Part shown: positions 7,734 through 16,342 of the stretch, piece after piece | Layout of the letters: every line of letters begins with the position of its first letter | How positions within the stretch are numbered: the stretch's first letter is position 1 | Origin: Clostridiales bacterium | GTDB lineage: Bacteria; Bacillota; Clostridia; Lachnospirales; CAG-274 | Assembly: GCA_021204175.1 (NCBI GenBank) | Contig: JAJPZT010000032.1 | Span: 1-61,444, forward strand | DNA: 61,444 nt | Direction: 5' to 3' | Translations under genes and position numbers: made by a program | Notes under the pieces: model-generated | Told to the model about the DNA's origin: nothing | What the model saw: the letters and a program-made list of their open reading frames with translations, nothing else | Database searches by the model: none

Positions 7734-9509
7734 ATGGCGTTTGACGGTGTTATGATAAATGCTTTAATAAAGGAAATAGGAGACAAAACCGAAGGGGGCA
7801 AAATCGATAAAATATATCAGCCCGAAAGAGACGATATTGTCTTGCAGATTAGGGCTTTCGGGTCGGTTTACAGGCTTTTTTTAAGCGCAAACCCCTCAAA
7901 CCCAAGATTTAATTTAACCGATAAAAAATATGAAAACCCAAAACAGCCGCCTCTTTTTTGTATGGTTTTGAGAAAGCACATAGGCGGCGGACATATTAAG
8001 AAAATAATTCAGCCGGACTTTGAAAGAGTGGCGGTTTTTGAAATAGAAAGCCTTAACGAAATGGGGGACTTTGTAACCTATAAGCTTGTTTTGGAGGTTA
8101 TGGGCAGACATTCGAACCTTATTCTAATAAACGACAAGGGTGTTATTCTGGAAGCCGCAAGGCACATTAACTATGAGCTCAGCTCCGTGAGAGAGGTCTT
8201 GCCGGGAAAGGCTTATGTAAAAGCACCCTCACAGGGCAAAACCGACCCTATGACCCTGAGCCGTGAAAACTTTTTTGAAGGTGTCAAGGCTAACCCAAAC
8301 TTTAAGGCTCAGGAGCTTATTTATAAGTGCTATACGGGCTTAAGTCCGCTGACAGCCGGAGAAATATGCTTAAGAGGGGGAGTTGACCCCTCGGACAACT
8401 GCGAGATATTAGGAGAGGAGAGGCTTAACAGTCTTTTTAAAGCCTTTGAGAGCTTTATGAATGACGTTAAAGAGGGAAGCTTTTCGCCCCACATATACTT
8501 TAAAAATGACGGAACGCCCAAGGAGTTTGCGCCCTTCAGGCTTTTAAGCCTTGAGCCTATGAGCTTTAAAGAGGTTTCAACCTGTTCCGAGCTTTTGGAG
8601 GACTTCTACTCAAAAAGAGATATGCTTTTCAGAATGGGTCAGAAAACTCATGATTTGAGAAAGCTTGTAACAAACAATATAGAAAGATGCGTCAAAAAGA
8701 AGGACATTCAGCAGAGGACGCTGAAAAGCATTGAAAAAAGAGAAAAACACAGGCTTTACGGCGAGCTTTTGATTTCATACGCCTACAGCATAACCAGCGG
8801 AGCAAAGGAAGCAAAGGTTATTAATTTCTATGACGAAGAGCAGAAGGAAATTACCATACCCCTTGACGAAGCTCTGTCTGTTCAGGAAAACGCAGCAAAA
8901 TATTTCAAAAAATATAACAAAGAGAAGAGAACCTATGCGGCTTTACAGGTTCAAATGAAGGAAAACGATGAAGAGCTTTATTATCTCGAAAGTGTTTTGA
9001 ACTCTATTGAGGAATGTAAAAGCGAGGACGATATTAAAGAGATAAGGCGTGAGCTTTTCGAACAGGGCTTTATAAAGAAGCATAAGGGCTTTGAAAAGAA
9101 TAAAAAGTCGCAAAAAAAGTCTGCGCCTATGAGGTTTGTGTCATCGGACGGCTTTGTTATGGCAGTGGGCAAAAACAATACTCAAAACGATGAGCTGACT
9201 ATGAAAACAGCCAAAAATTCAGACCTGTGGTTTCATACTAAGCAGATCCCCGGGTCACACGTGGTGGTTTTCACCGAGGGAAAAGAAGTTCCCGACAAGA
9301 CCATTAACGAGGCGGCTATGCTGGCGGCTTATTACAGCAAAGCCCGTTCGGGAAGTCTCGTTCCCGTTGACTATACGCCGAGACGTTTTGTTAAAAAGCC
9401 CAACGGAGCAAAGCCCGGTTTTGTAATTTATACAACAAATAAAACCGCTTTTGTAACCCCAACAGAGGAATTTGTGGAGAAGCTTTCGCAAAACAAAGAA
9501 GCGGAATAA
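7734..9509 (+). CDS. rqcH: NFACT protein, ribosome quality control RqcH / fibronectin-binding
   Basis: Rqc2/NEMF homologue. In Bacillus subtilis RqcH binds stalled 50S subunits and adds C-terminal alanine tails to mark incomplete proteins for degradation; related proteins were first named fibronectin-binding. The 591 residues show the N-terminal NFACT-N domain (MAFDGVMINALIKEI), a central coiled coil around residues 290-430, and the C-terminal NFACT-R domain with DLWFHTKQIPGSHVV. Length and domain order match the family. Transcribed from its own promoter, with hisC following after 22 nt. Confidence 0.93.
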   Translation: MAFDGVMINALIKEIGDKTEGGKIDKIYQPERDDIVLQIRAFGSVYRLFLSANPSNPRFNLTDKKYENPKQPPLFCMVLRKHIGGGHIKKIIQPDFERVAVFEIESLNEMGDFVTYKLVLEVMGRHSNLILINDKGVILEAARHINYELSSVREVLPGKAYVKAPSQGKTDPMTLSRENFFEGVKANPNFKAQELIYKCYTGLSPLTAGEICLRGGVDPSDNCEILGEERLNSLFKAFESFMNDVKEGSFSPHIYFKNDGTPKEFAPFRLLSLEPMSFKEVSTCSELLEDFYSKRDMLFRMGQKTHDLRKLVTNNIERCVKKKDIQQRTLKSIEKREKHRLYGELLISYAYSITSGAKEAKVINFYDEEQKEITIPLDEALSVQENAAKYFKKYNKEKRTYAALQVQMKENDEELYYLESVLNSIEECKSEDDIKEIRRELFEQGFIKKHKGFEKNKKSQKKSAPMRFVSSDGFVMAVGKNNTQNDELTMKTAKNSDLWFHTKQIPGSHVVVFTEGKEVPDKTINEAAMLAAYYSKARSGSLVPVDYTPRRFVKKPNGAKPGFVIYTTNKTAFVTPTEEFVEKLSQNKEAE

Positions 9510-9531
9510 AATAATTAGGGAGTTGATTATT

Positions 9532-10602
9532 ATGAATGACAGGCTTAAAGAAAAATTAAGCAGAATAGAGCCTTATGTTCCCGGTGAACAGCCCAAGGGA
9601 GCGAATATTATAAAGCTTAACACAAACGAAAACCCTTATCCCCCTTCACAGCGTGTTTTAAATGCGCTTAAGGAGATTGACGGAAAAAGCCTTAACCTTT
9701 ACCCCGATTTTGTGCGCAGTGAGCTTAAGCAGGAGTTGGGAAAGCTGACCGGAGCAAATGAGAACGAAATATTTTTGGGCAACGGATCTGACGAGGTTTT
9801 GGCGCTGTGCTTTAAGGCATTTTTTAATTCCGAGACGCCTGTGCTTTTTCCCGAAATAAGCTATTCATTTTACAGCGTGTGGACGGAGTTTTTCGATATT
9901 CCTTATAAATGTGTGCCTCTTAAGGAGGATTTTCACATTGACATTGAGGGCTTTTTGTGCGAAAACGGAGGAATTGTTATTCCGAACCCCAATGCGCCTA
10001 CGGCAATAGCAGAGGGTAAGGATAACCTTATTAAAATTATAGAAAATAACCCCGACAGCGTGGTTATTATAGACGAAGCCTATGTTGATTTCTCCGATAA
10101 GGGCAGTGTTGCCGACCTTATACATAAATATGACAATCTTGTTGTGGTTCAGACCTATTCAAAGTCAAGAGCGCTGGCAGGCATTCGCTTCGGCTTTGCC
10201 TACGCAAACAGCGAGCTTATAAAGGTTTTGGAAGGGGTTAAAAATTCCTTCAATTCATATACTGTCAATACGGTAACAAGGGTTTTGGCTTATGAGTGCC
10301 TTAAAGACAGAGATTATTTTAACGAAACAGTTGAAAAAATAAAGAAAACAAGGGACAAGCTAATAAAGGGGCTTGATAAGCTGGGCTTTGAAACCCTGGA
10401 TTCGTCGGCAAACTTTGTTTTCACCACAAAGAAAGACGCCGACTGCGAAGCCCTGTTTGAATATTTAAAGGCAAATAATATTTATGTAAGGCATTTTAAC
10501 AACCCCAAAATTAAAAATTATTTGAGAATAACTGTGGGAACAGACGCGGCAACGGAAGCCCTTCTCGAAAAGATAAAAGTTTATTTTGAGGAAAAGGCTT
10601 AA
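9532..10602 (+). CDS. hisC: Histidinol-phosphate aminotransferase
   Basis: PLP-dependent class II aminotransferase converting imidazole acetol-phosphate to histidinol phosphate; some homologues also act on aromatic amino acids. The start is the ATG at 9532, preceded by GGGAG; an upstream in-frame start at 9472 would overlap rqcH and lacks family similarity. Visible landmarks are KLNTNENPYPPS near the N-terminus, the substrate region IDEAYVDFSD, and the PLP lysine in TYSKSRALAGIRFG. Length 356 aa. No other his genes are in the window, so it stands apart from a histidine operon. Confidence 0.92.
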   Translation: MNDRLKEKLSRIEPYVPGEQPKGANIIKLNTNENPYPPSQRVLNALKEIDGKSLNLYPDFVRSELKQELGKLTGANENEIFLGNGSDEVLALCFKAFFNSETPVLFPEISYSFYSVWTEFFDIPYKCVPLKEDFHIDIEGFLCENGGIVIPNPNAPTAIAEGKDNLIKIIENNPDSVVIIDEAYVDFSDKGSVADLIHKYDNLVVVQTYSKSRALAGIRFGFAYANSELIKVLEGVKNSFNSYTVNTVTRVLAYECLKDRDYFNETVEKIKKTRDKLIKGLDKLGFETLDSSANFVFTTKKDADCEALFEYLKANNIYVRHFNNPKIKNYLRITVGTDAATEALLEKIKVYFEEKA

Positions 10603-10642
10603 AGATATTTATAGTTTTAAAGAAAGGTATGAGGAGTTTAAA

Positions 10643-11815
10643 ATGAAATGTGTTGATGTTTTTGAAGAAAAATACGGAAGAGAGCCGGACGCAATGTCCT
10701 TTTGCCCCTACAGAATTTGCCCTTTGGGGGCGCATGTTGACCACCAGCTGGGCAAAATAAACGGCTTTGCCATTGACAAGGGCATACATATTGCCTACGG
10801 AGCAAAAAGAAACGGTATTATTGAAATGCGCTCCGTAAACTTTCCCAAGAGAGCGCAGTTTCACGTTAGGGATATTCCCGACAGCAAGGTCGGCGACTGG
10901 GCGGATTATTTAAGAGGGGCGGCTCTTCTTCTTTCGGAAAAATACCCTCTGAGAACAGGTCTTTGCGGCGTTATTGAGGGTACTCTGCCCATAGGGGGTC
11001 TTTCCTCCTCCGCTGCGGTTACAATTGCCTTTATGGCGGCTTTATGCAAGGTCAACAACATAACCCTCGAGCCTATGGAGCTTATTCTGACGGCAAAAGC
11101 CGTTGAAAATAATTACGTAGGCGTGTCGTCGGGCAAGCTTGACCAAAGCTGCGAGGTGCTTTGCAAAAAGGATCACCTTCTTTATCTGGATACTAAGGAT
11201 GACAGCTATGAGCTTATTCCTTCGTCGCCTAATATGAAGCCCTATAAAATCGCCGTTTTCTTTTCCGGGCTTGAACATTCTCTTGTCAGCAGTAAGTATA
11301 ATCTCAGAGTTGATGAGTGCAAGGCAGCGGCTTACGGGCTTATGGCTTTTTCGGGAATGGACTACGGAAAGTTTGAAGAAGTGCGTTTGAGAGATGTTCC
11401 CAAAGCTGTTTTTGACCAGTACGGAAAAAATCTCCCGGAAGTTTGGCGTAAAAGAGCGGAGCACTTCTTTTCGGAAACGGAAAGAGCCGAAAGGGGAGCG
11501 GAAGCCTGGCGAAAGGGTAACATCGAGGACTACGGAAAGCTTATAACCCAAAGCGGATATTCTTCAATAAACAGCTATGAAAGCGGCTCCGAGGAACTTA
11601 AGGGGCTTTATGAAATTATAACAAAGCAGGACGGAGTTTACGGCGGACGTTTTTCCGGCGCAGGCTTTAAGGGCTGCTGTATGGCGCTTATTGCCCCTTC
11701 ATTTGCTGAAAACATTGAGAAAAATGTTGCGGAGGAATATAAAAAACGATTCCCCAAATTAGCAGACAAATATTCATTTTATCTGTGCGAAAGCGCAGAC
11801 GGCGTTAAATTTTAA
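10643..11815 (+). CDS. GHMP-family sugar 1-kinase, galacturonokinase-like
   Basis: Phosphorylates a sugar at C1. The GHMP ATP-binding motif is LPIGGLSSSAAV, and the substrate region near the N-terminus reads CPYRICPLGAHVDHQ instead of the galactokinase PGRVNLIGEHTDY. That motif, together with YNLRVDECKAAA, KRAEHFFSET and GVYGGRFSGAGFKGCC, matches plant galacturonokinase as I remember it better than bacterial GalK. The ATG at 10643 with GAGGAG upstream is preferred to a TTG at 10586 inside hisC; it gives 390 aa. The following nucleotidyltransferase and uronate epimerase fit galacturonate activation. Kinase family is secure; substrate is inferred. Confidence 0.78.
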   Translation: MKCVDVFEEKYGREPDAMSFCPYRICPLGAHVDHQLGKINGFAIDKGIHIAYGAKRNGIIEMRSVNFPKRAQFHVRDIPDSKVGDWADYLRGAALLLSEKYPLRTGLCGVIEGTLPIGGLSSSAAVTIAFMAALCKVNNITLEPMELILTAKAVENNYVGVSSGKLDQSCEVLCKKDHLLYLDTKDDSYELIPSSPNMKPYKIAVFFSGLEHSLVSSKYNLRVDECKAAAYGLMAFSGMDYGKFEEVRLRDVPKAVFDQYGKNLPEVWRKRAEHFFSETERAERGAEAWRKGNIEDYGKLITQSGYSSINSYESGSEELKGLYEIITKQDGVYGGRFSGAGFKGCCMALIAPSFAENIEKNVAEEYKKRFPKLADKYSFYLCESADGVKF

Positions 11816-11835
11816 TTATAAAAGCAGGTGTAAAT

Positions 11836-12567
11836 ATGAAATGTATAATTCTTGCGGCAGGATACGCAACAAGACTTTATCCCTTGACTGAAAACTTTCC
11901 CAAGCCCTTGCTTTCTATGGGAGACAAGGCTATTTTGGATTATCTTGTTGACGACGCCGCCGATACGGGCGAGGTTAACGGCTTTATTGTAGTAACAAAC
12001 CATAAGTTTGCAGAGCATTTTAAAAGCTGGGCAAAGACGAAGGCTTTAAATATAGAGGTTGTGGACGATAAAACAATGACAAACGAAACACGTCTCGGTG
12101 CGGTTCGTGATATTTTATATGCCCTTGAAGAAACGAAAACAGATGACGATCTTCTTGTTATGGCAGGGGACAACATACTTGATTTTTCACTTAAGGGCTT
12201 TATCGATTTCGCAAAGGAAAAGGACTCTTCCTGCGTAATGTGTCACGAGGAGACAAGCCTTAAAAAGCTTCAAAAAACAGGAGTTATAACAACCGACGAA
12301 AACAGTCTTATTACAAGCTATGAAGAAAAGTCCCAAAATCCCAAAGGTCATTTGGCTGTGCCGCCTTTTTATGTTTTGAAAAAGGATGACGCTGCCCTTA
12401 TAGAAAAGGCTCTTGAAAACGGCTGCGGAGCCGACGCACCGGGAAGTTTTGCGGCATGGCTTTCCCGAAATTCGAAGGTCTATGCCTATGTAATGCCGGG
12501 AAAGAGATATGACATAGGCGATATTGAAAGCTATGAATATGTTAAAGAACAATTTGAAAGGAAATAA
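11836..12567 (+). CDS. Sugar-1-phosphate nucleotidyltransferase
   Basis: NTP:sugar-1-phosphate nucleotidylyltransferase of the RfbA/GlmU-N type. The signature LAAGYATRLYPLTENFPKPLL (a variant of LAxGxGTRLxPLTxxxPKPL) begins at residue 6, and the metal-binding Asp is in MAGDNILDF. It is short (243 aa) and lacks any acyltransferase domain. It lies 20 nt after the sugar kinase and 5 nt before the epimerase, so it probably converts the sugar 1-phosphate made by the kinase to an NDP-sugar. Nucleotide preference is not visible from sequence. Confidence 0.85.
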   Translation: MKCIILAAGYATRLYPLTENFPKPLLSMGDKAILDYLVDDAADTGEVNGFIVVTNHKFAEHFKSWAKTKALNIEVVDDKTMTNETRLGAVRDILYALEETKTDDDLLVMAGDNILDFSLKGFIDFAKEKDSSCVMCHEETSLKKLQKTGVITTDENSLITSYEEKSQNPKGHLAVPPFYVLKKDDAALIEKALENGCGADAPGSFAAWLSRNSKVYAYVMPGKRYDIGDIESYEYVKEQFERK

Positions 12568-12572
12568 ATAAA

Positions 12573-13646
12573 ATGGCTGAAATTAAACTTGAAGGAAAAA
12601 CAGTATTTTTAACGGGCGCAGCAGGTTTTATAGGCGCAAACCTTGCAAAAAGACTTTTTAAGGATTTTGAAAATGTTAAGGTAATCGGTATAGACAATAT
12701 GAACGATTATTATGACGTAAGACTTAAAGAGGAAAGACTTAAGGAGCTTAATTCCTGCGGAGATAATTTTGTTTTCATAAAAGGCTCCATAGCCGATAAG
12801 GATCTTGTAAGCAAGATTTTTACCGATTATAAGCCGGAGGTTGTTGTAAACCTGGCGGCTCAGGCTGGGGTAAGATATTCAATTACAAATCCCGATGCTT
12901 ATATTGAGTCAAACCTTATAGGTTTCTATAATATTTTGGAGTGCTGCCGTCATTCCTATGACAACGGTGAAAAGGGCGTAGAGCATTTGGTTTATGCTTC
13001 AAGCTCATCTGTTTACGGCTCAAACAAAAAAGTGCCTTATTCAACAGATGACAAGGTAGACAACCCCGTTTCACTTTACGCCGCTACAAAAAAGAGCAAC
13101 GAGCTTTTGGCTCATGCCTATTCAAAGCTTTACAACATTCCCTCAACAGGTCTTAGGTTCTTCACTGTTTACGGACCTATAGGCAGACCGGATATGGCTT
13201 ATTTCGGCTTTACAAATAAGCTTTTAGCCGGAGAAACAATTAAGATTTTCAATTACGGAAACTGCTCACGAGACTTTACCTATGTTGATGACATAACAGA
13301 GGGCGTTGTAAGAGTAATGAAAAAAGCTCCCGACAGACAGACAGGGGAGGACGGCTTGCCTGTAGCACCCTACGCAGTGTACAACATCGGCGGCGGCAGA
13401 CCCGAAAGCCTTCTTGACTTCGTGACTATTTTGCAGGAGGAGCTTGTAAGGGCAGGGGTTCTTCCCGAGGACTATGACTTTGAAGCCCATAAGGAGCTTG
13501 TGCCTATGCAGCCCGGCGATGTCCCCGTAACATACGCCGACACAAAGGCGCTGGAGCGTGATTTCGGCTATAAGCCTTCCACAACCCTAAGAGAGGGCTT
13601 GAGAAAATTTGCCGAGTGGTATAAAGATTTCTGTTTAAGCGAATAA
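12573..13646 (+). CDS. NAD-dependent epimerase, UDP-glucuronate 4-epimerase-like
   Basis: Extended short-chain dehydrogenase that interconverts C4 epimers of an NDP-sugar. The Rossmann motif GAAGFIGANLA starts near residue 15. The catalytic residues are Ser in YASSSSVYG and the pair YAATKK. The segment IDNMNDYYDVRLKEERL is characteristic of UDP-glucuronate 4-epimerases rather than GalE. Together with the preceding kinase and nucleotidyltransferase it would turn NDP-galacturonate into NDP-glucuronate. Length 357 aa. A terminator follows. Confidence 0.87.
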   Translation: MAEIKLEGKTVFLTGAAGFIGANLAKRLFKDFENVKVIGIDNMNDYYDVRLKEERLKELNSCGDNFVFIKGSIADKDLVSKIFTDYKPEVVVNLAAQAGVRYSITNPDAYIESNLIGFYNILECCRHSYDNGEKGVEHLVYASSSSVYGSNKKVPYSTDDKVDNPVSLYAATKKSNELLAHAYSKLYNIPSTGLRFFTVYGPIGRPDMAYFGFTNKLLAGETIKIFNYGNCSRDFTYVDDITEGVVRVMKKAPDRQTGEDGLPVAPYAVYNIGGGRPESLLDFVTILQEELVRAGVLPEDYDFEAHKELVPMQPGDVPVTYADTKALERDFGYKPSTTLREGLRKFAEWYKDFCLSE

Positions 13647-13670
13647 TTATAATTTTGCATTAAATAAAAT

Positions 13671-13708
13671 AGACAGCCTTTCCTTTTTATCGGAAGGGCT
13701 GTCTTTGC
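13671..13708 (+). terminator. Rho-independent terminator after the epimerase
   Basis: A 13-bp stem (13671-13683 with 13692-13704, one G-U type pair) ending in TCTTT, 24 nt after the epimerase stop. Confidence 0.8.
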
Positions 13709-13731
13709 CTCTTTAAATATTTGTCAAAGGC

Positions 13732-14725
13732 TTATCCTAAGACCAATTCCTTAATTTGATTATATTTATCTTCAGGTGCTTTTAAAACGGTGAATGCACT
13801 GTCGAATGTGTACTGACCTGTCTCCATTAATGCTTTTATGCTTGCTGTTTGTAAGTGTTTCAACTATGCCTTCCGCTTTGCCTTCCGCTTTGCCTTCTGC
13901 TTTGCCTTCTGTTCTGCCCTTTGCTATACCTTTGTTCAATGCTTTTCTTTCAATACCATAGCTCAAATTACACATAGTCGTCACCTCATCTTCTATAAAT
14001 TTTGTTATTGCAATATTAAAGTCGTTTTTAATTACGCCTATTCTTTCACTGTGTGTCAAATCTTCGGCGGTTAGAGTGTCAAGAAGCTTTATTGCTCCTT
14101 TATAGTTTTCGTCATTCCTATCGCCTAAGCAGACCATTACCACATCTAAAAGATCATAATCGGAAAAATTATACTTAGCTTTGCCTATAATATTTTGCTC
14201 CCTCATTGAGAACCTTGTTATGGTGTTCTGCTTGTCTTTGGGAGCTTCGCTGCAAACCCAAATACTGACAACCTTTTTAATGTTTCCGTATTTAGAATTG
14301 GTAAACTCTTTGTTATACTGACTCGAAATGAGCCTTGAACAGTAGTAAACCGCACGTTTCAGCAGAGGATAACCGGGATAATAGTCCTGCTGGGCTTCAA
14401 GATTTATTATGAGCTTGACTGTTCCCGACAGAGTGGGAGCATAAACGTAAAACAGAATGTCATATCTGACAATTTCGTCCTCTCTGTCCATACCCTTAAT
14501 TATTTCGTTCTCACCCTGATGTGCGGCTTCAACTGAAATTTCAGGCTCACCCTCAATATACTTTTCGGCTATATCGTAGGGGTCGCAGTCTTTGAACTCT
14601 TCCAAACAATCCTTTAGGATATGAGCCAAGAAAATTTTGATTGCCAAAGTTCTCTTGACTTGCTCGTCATATTTTCTGTTATCATCGTTATAAGCGTTTT
14701 TAGCCGCCTCGGTTAATGCTTCCAT
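13732..14725 (-). pseudogene. Rpn family recombination-promoting nuclease, frameshifted near its 3' end
   Basis: Rpn/YhgA-like PD-(D/E)XK protein, a family of putative nucleases linked to RecA-independent recombination and phage defence. The likely catalytic pattern is YDILFY followed by KLIINLEAQ. The intact frame runs 14725-13772 (317 aa) and passes through a KAEG repeat near residue 270. It then leaves the family sequence: a tandem AGCA duplication at 13839-13846 shifts the frame. Reading the other frame restores a family-like ending (IKALMETGQY through DKYNQIKELVLG) with a stop at 13732. The 317-aa product may still be active because the catalytic domain is complete, so the pseudogene label is provisional. 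Confidence 0.8.
13867..13914 (-). repeat. Four tandem 12-bp repeats encoding KAEG units
   Basis: Four consecutive copies of a 12-bp unit (plus strand TGCCTTCCGCTT and close variants) inside the Rpn-family gene. They encode the repeated Gly-Lys-Ala-Glu linker typical of this family and are a natural slippage hotspot. Confidence 0.85.
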
Positions 14726-14767
14726 AAAAATCTCCGCTAATCTCTTTACTTATCTCTTTACACTTAT

Positions 14768-14796
14768 ATTTTATTACAATTAAAAAATGTTGTCAA
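14768..14796 (-). promoter_or_regulatory. Sigma-A promoter of the Rpn gene
   Basis: Minus-strand TTGACA (14796-14791), a 17-bp spacer and TAAAAT (14773-14768), about 45 bp upstream of the Rpn start codon. Confidence 0.7.
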
Positions 14797-14870
14797 TAGA
14801 ATTACAAGGGTTTATTTATAAAGTATTTTTAATTTGTCACAATGAATTTTCATTATTTTTTAAAATTTAC

Positions 14871-14899
14871 TGTACTAAAGGGAAAATTTGTGTTAAAAT
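14871..14899 (+). promoter_or_regulatory. Weak candidate promoter for trkAH
   Basis: TGTACT (14871-14876), a 17-bp spacer and TAAAAT (14894-14899). The -35 is poor; the call relies on the -10 and on the position about 80 bp upstream of trkA. Confidence 0.35.
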
Positions 14900-14981
14900 A
14901 GTAATTAGTTGAAGTTTATCTTTAAGCCAAGGGCGGCTTTAATGTTATTATATAAGTTATATATGCTTTTCGGAGGTTTTT

Positions 14982-16337
14982 ATGAGGATAGTTATTGTGG
15001 GCTGCGGAAAGGTGGGCTATACCTTAGCCGAGGTTTTAAATGAAGAAGGGCACAAGCTGACCGTTATCGATAATAAGGAGAAAAACCTTTTAAATCTGAC
15101 CGATAACTTAGACGTTATGGGGCTTACGGGCAACGGCAGCAGCTACAGAGTGCTTACTGAAGCAGGCATTAAGGATGCCGACCTTTTGATTGCAGTGACG
15201 AACAAAGACGAAATTAATCTGCTGAGCTGTCTTGTTGCCAAAAAAGCCGGCAACTGCAGAACCATTGCAAGAGTGAGACATCCTGAATATTATGACGAAA
15301 TAAGGTTTATAAGCGAGGAACTGGGTCTTTTTATGGCTATAAACCCTGAGCTTGCTGCGGCAACGGATATCTTTAACCTTGTGAGAGCGCCGTCCGCTAT
15401 GGAAATCGACAGCTTTGCCAAGGGAAAAGCCAATATGGTTAAGCTTACTTTGCCCAACGGTTCTCCCTGGGCAGGAAAAAGGGTTAAGGAGCTTCCCATA
15501 AAGGGTCTGCCTTTTTTGGTAAGCATTATTGACAGACAGGGTTCTGTGGTTATTCCCAACGGCGACAGTATGATTAAAGCCGGGGACAACCTCTATGTTG
15601 TAACAGCTCCTTCCGATATGGAAAGGCTTTTCACTTCCATAGGCGTCACAACAAAGCTAATCAAAGACGTTATGATAGCCGGAGGGGGCACTATAAGCTA
15701 TTATCTTGCAAATATGCTTGTTAAAAACAAGATTAAAACCACTATTATTGTGCCCAGCTTTGAAAGATGTCAGGTTTTAAGCGAGCTTTTGCCCAACGCC
15801 ATAATTATTCACGGTGACCCTACTGATCAAAACATTCTTCTTGAAGAGGGTCTTGCAAATATAGACGCTTTTATATCTTTGACTGACTATGACGAAGAAA
15901 ATATTATGCTTGCGCTTTTCGCAGGAAAATATTCTAACGCAAAGCTTATAACAAAGGTCGACAAAATGAATTTCGAAAAAATGGTGCATAACTTCCCCAT
16001 AGGCAGTATTATCACCCCCAAGGCTATTACTGCTGAGCAAATGATAAGGTGTGTCAGAAGTATGCAGTCCGCTATGAACAGCAACGTGGAGTCTGTTTAT
16101 AAATTAGCCGACGGCAGAGTTGAATCATTGGAGTTTGTTGTAAACGGCAGTTCAAAGGTTACAAACAAGCCAATCAGAGACCTTAAGCTTAAAGACGGAG
16201 TATTGATTTCCACAATTATCAGAAACGGCAAAATTGTTATCCCTACGGGAAATGACGAAATTAAAATAAACGACAGAGTTATAGTTGTTACAACGCAGAA
16301 AAAAATCACTGATTTACAGTATATTCTTGAAGGGTGA
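14982..16337 (+). CDS. trkA: Trk potassium uptake regulatory protein TrkA
   Basis: Cytoplasmic NAD(H)/ATP-sensing subunit that gates the TrkH potassium channel. The 451-residue protein has two tandem RCK units: the first begins MRIVIVGCGKVGYTLAEVL with the GxGxxG nucleotide site; the second starts near residue 225 (KDVMIAGGGTISYYLA). Each is followed by a TrkA-C domain (near residues 140-220 and 370-451). The start has an ideal GGAGG seven nt upstream. The stop overlaps the region where trkH begins, consistent with a two-gene operon. Confidence 0.95.
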   Translation: MRIVIVGCGKVGYTLAEVLNEEGHKLTVIDNKEKNLLNLTDNLDVMGLTGNGSSYRVLTEAGIKDADLLIAVTNKDEINLLSCLVAKKAGNCRTIARVRHPEYYDEIRFISEELGLFMAINPELAAATDIFNLVRAPSAMEIDSFAKGKANMVKLTLPNGSPWAGKRVKELPIKGLPFLVSIIDRQGSVVIPNGDSMIKAGDNLYVVTAPSDMERLFTSIGVTTKLIKDVMIAGGGTISYYLANMLVKNKIKTTIIVPSFERCQVLSELLPNAIIIHGDPTDQNILLEEGLANIDAFISLTDYDEENIMLALFAGKYSNAKLITKVDKMNFEKMVHNFPIGSIITPKAITAEQMIRCVRSMQSAMNSNVESVYKLADGRVESLEFVVNGSSKVTNKPIRDLKLKDGVLISTIIRNGKIVIPTGNDEIKINDRVIVVTTQKKITDLQYILEG

Positions 16338-16342
16338 ACAAT

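Noticed and set aside
10586-10642. Extended N-terminus of the sugar kinase from a TTG inside hisC
   Set aside because: The ATG at 10643 has a better Shine-Dalgarno and fits the family start.
13867-13914. Possible CRISPR or minisatellite array
   Set aside because: Four 12-bp units without spacers inside a coding frame; a protein linker repeat.
13838-14074. Phe/Ala/Cys-rich repeat protein on the plus strand
   Set aside because: Antisense of the KAEG repeat in the Rpn gene; no start signals.
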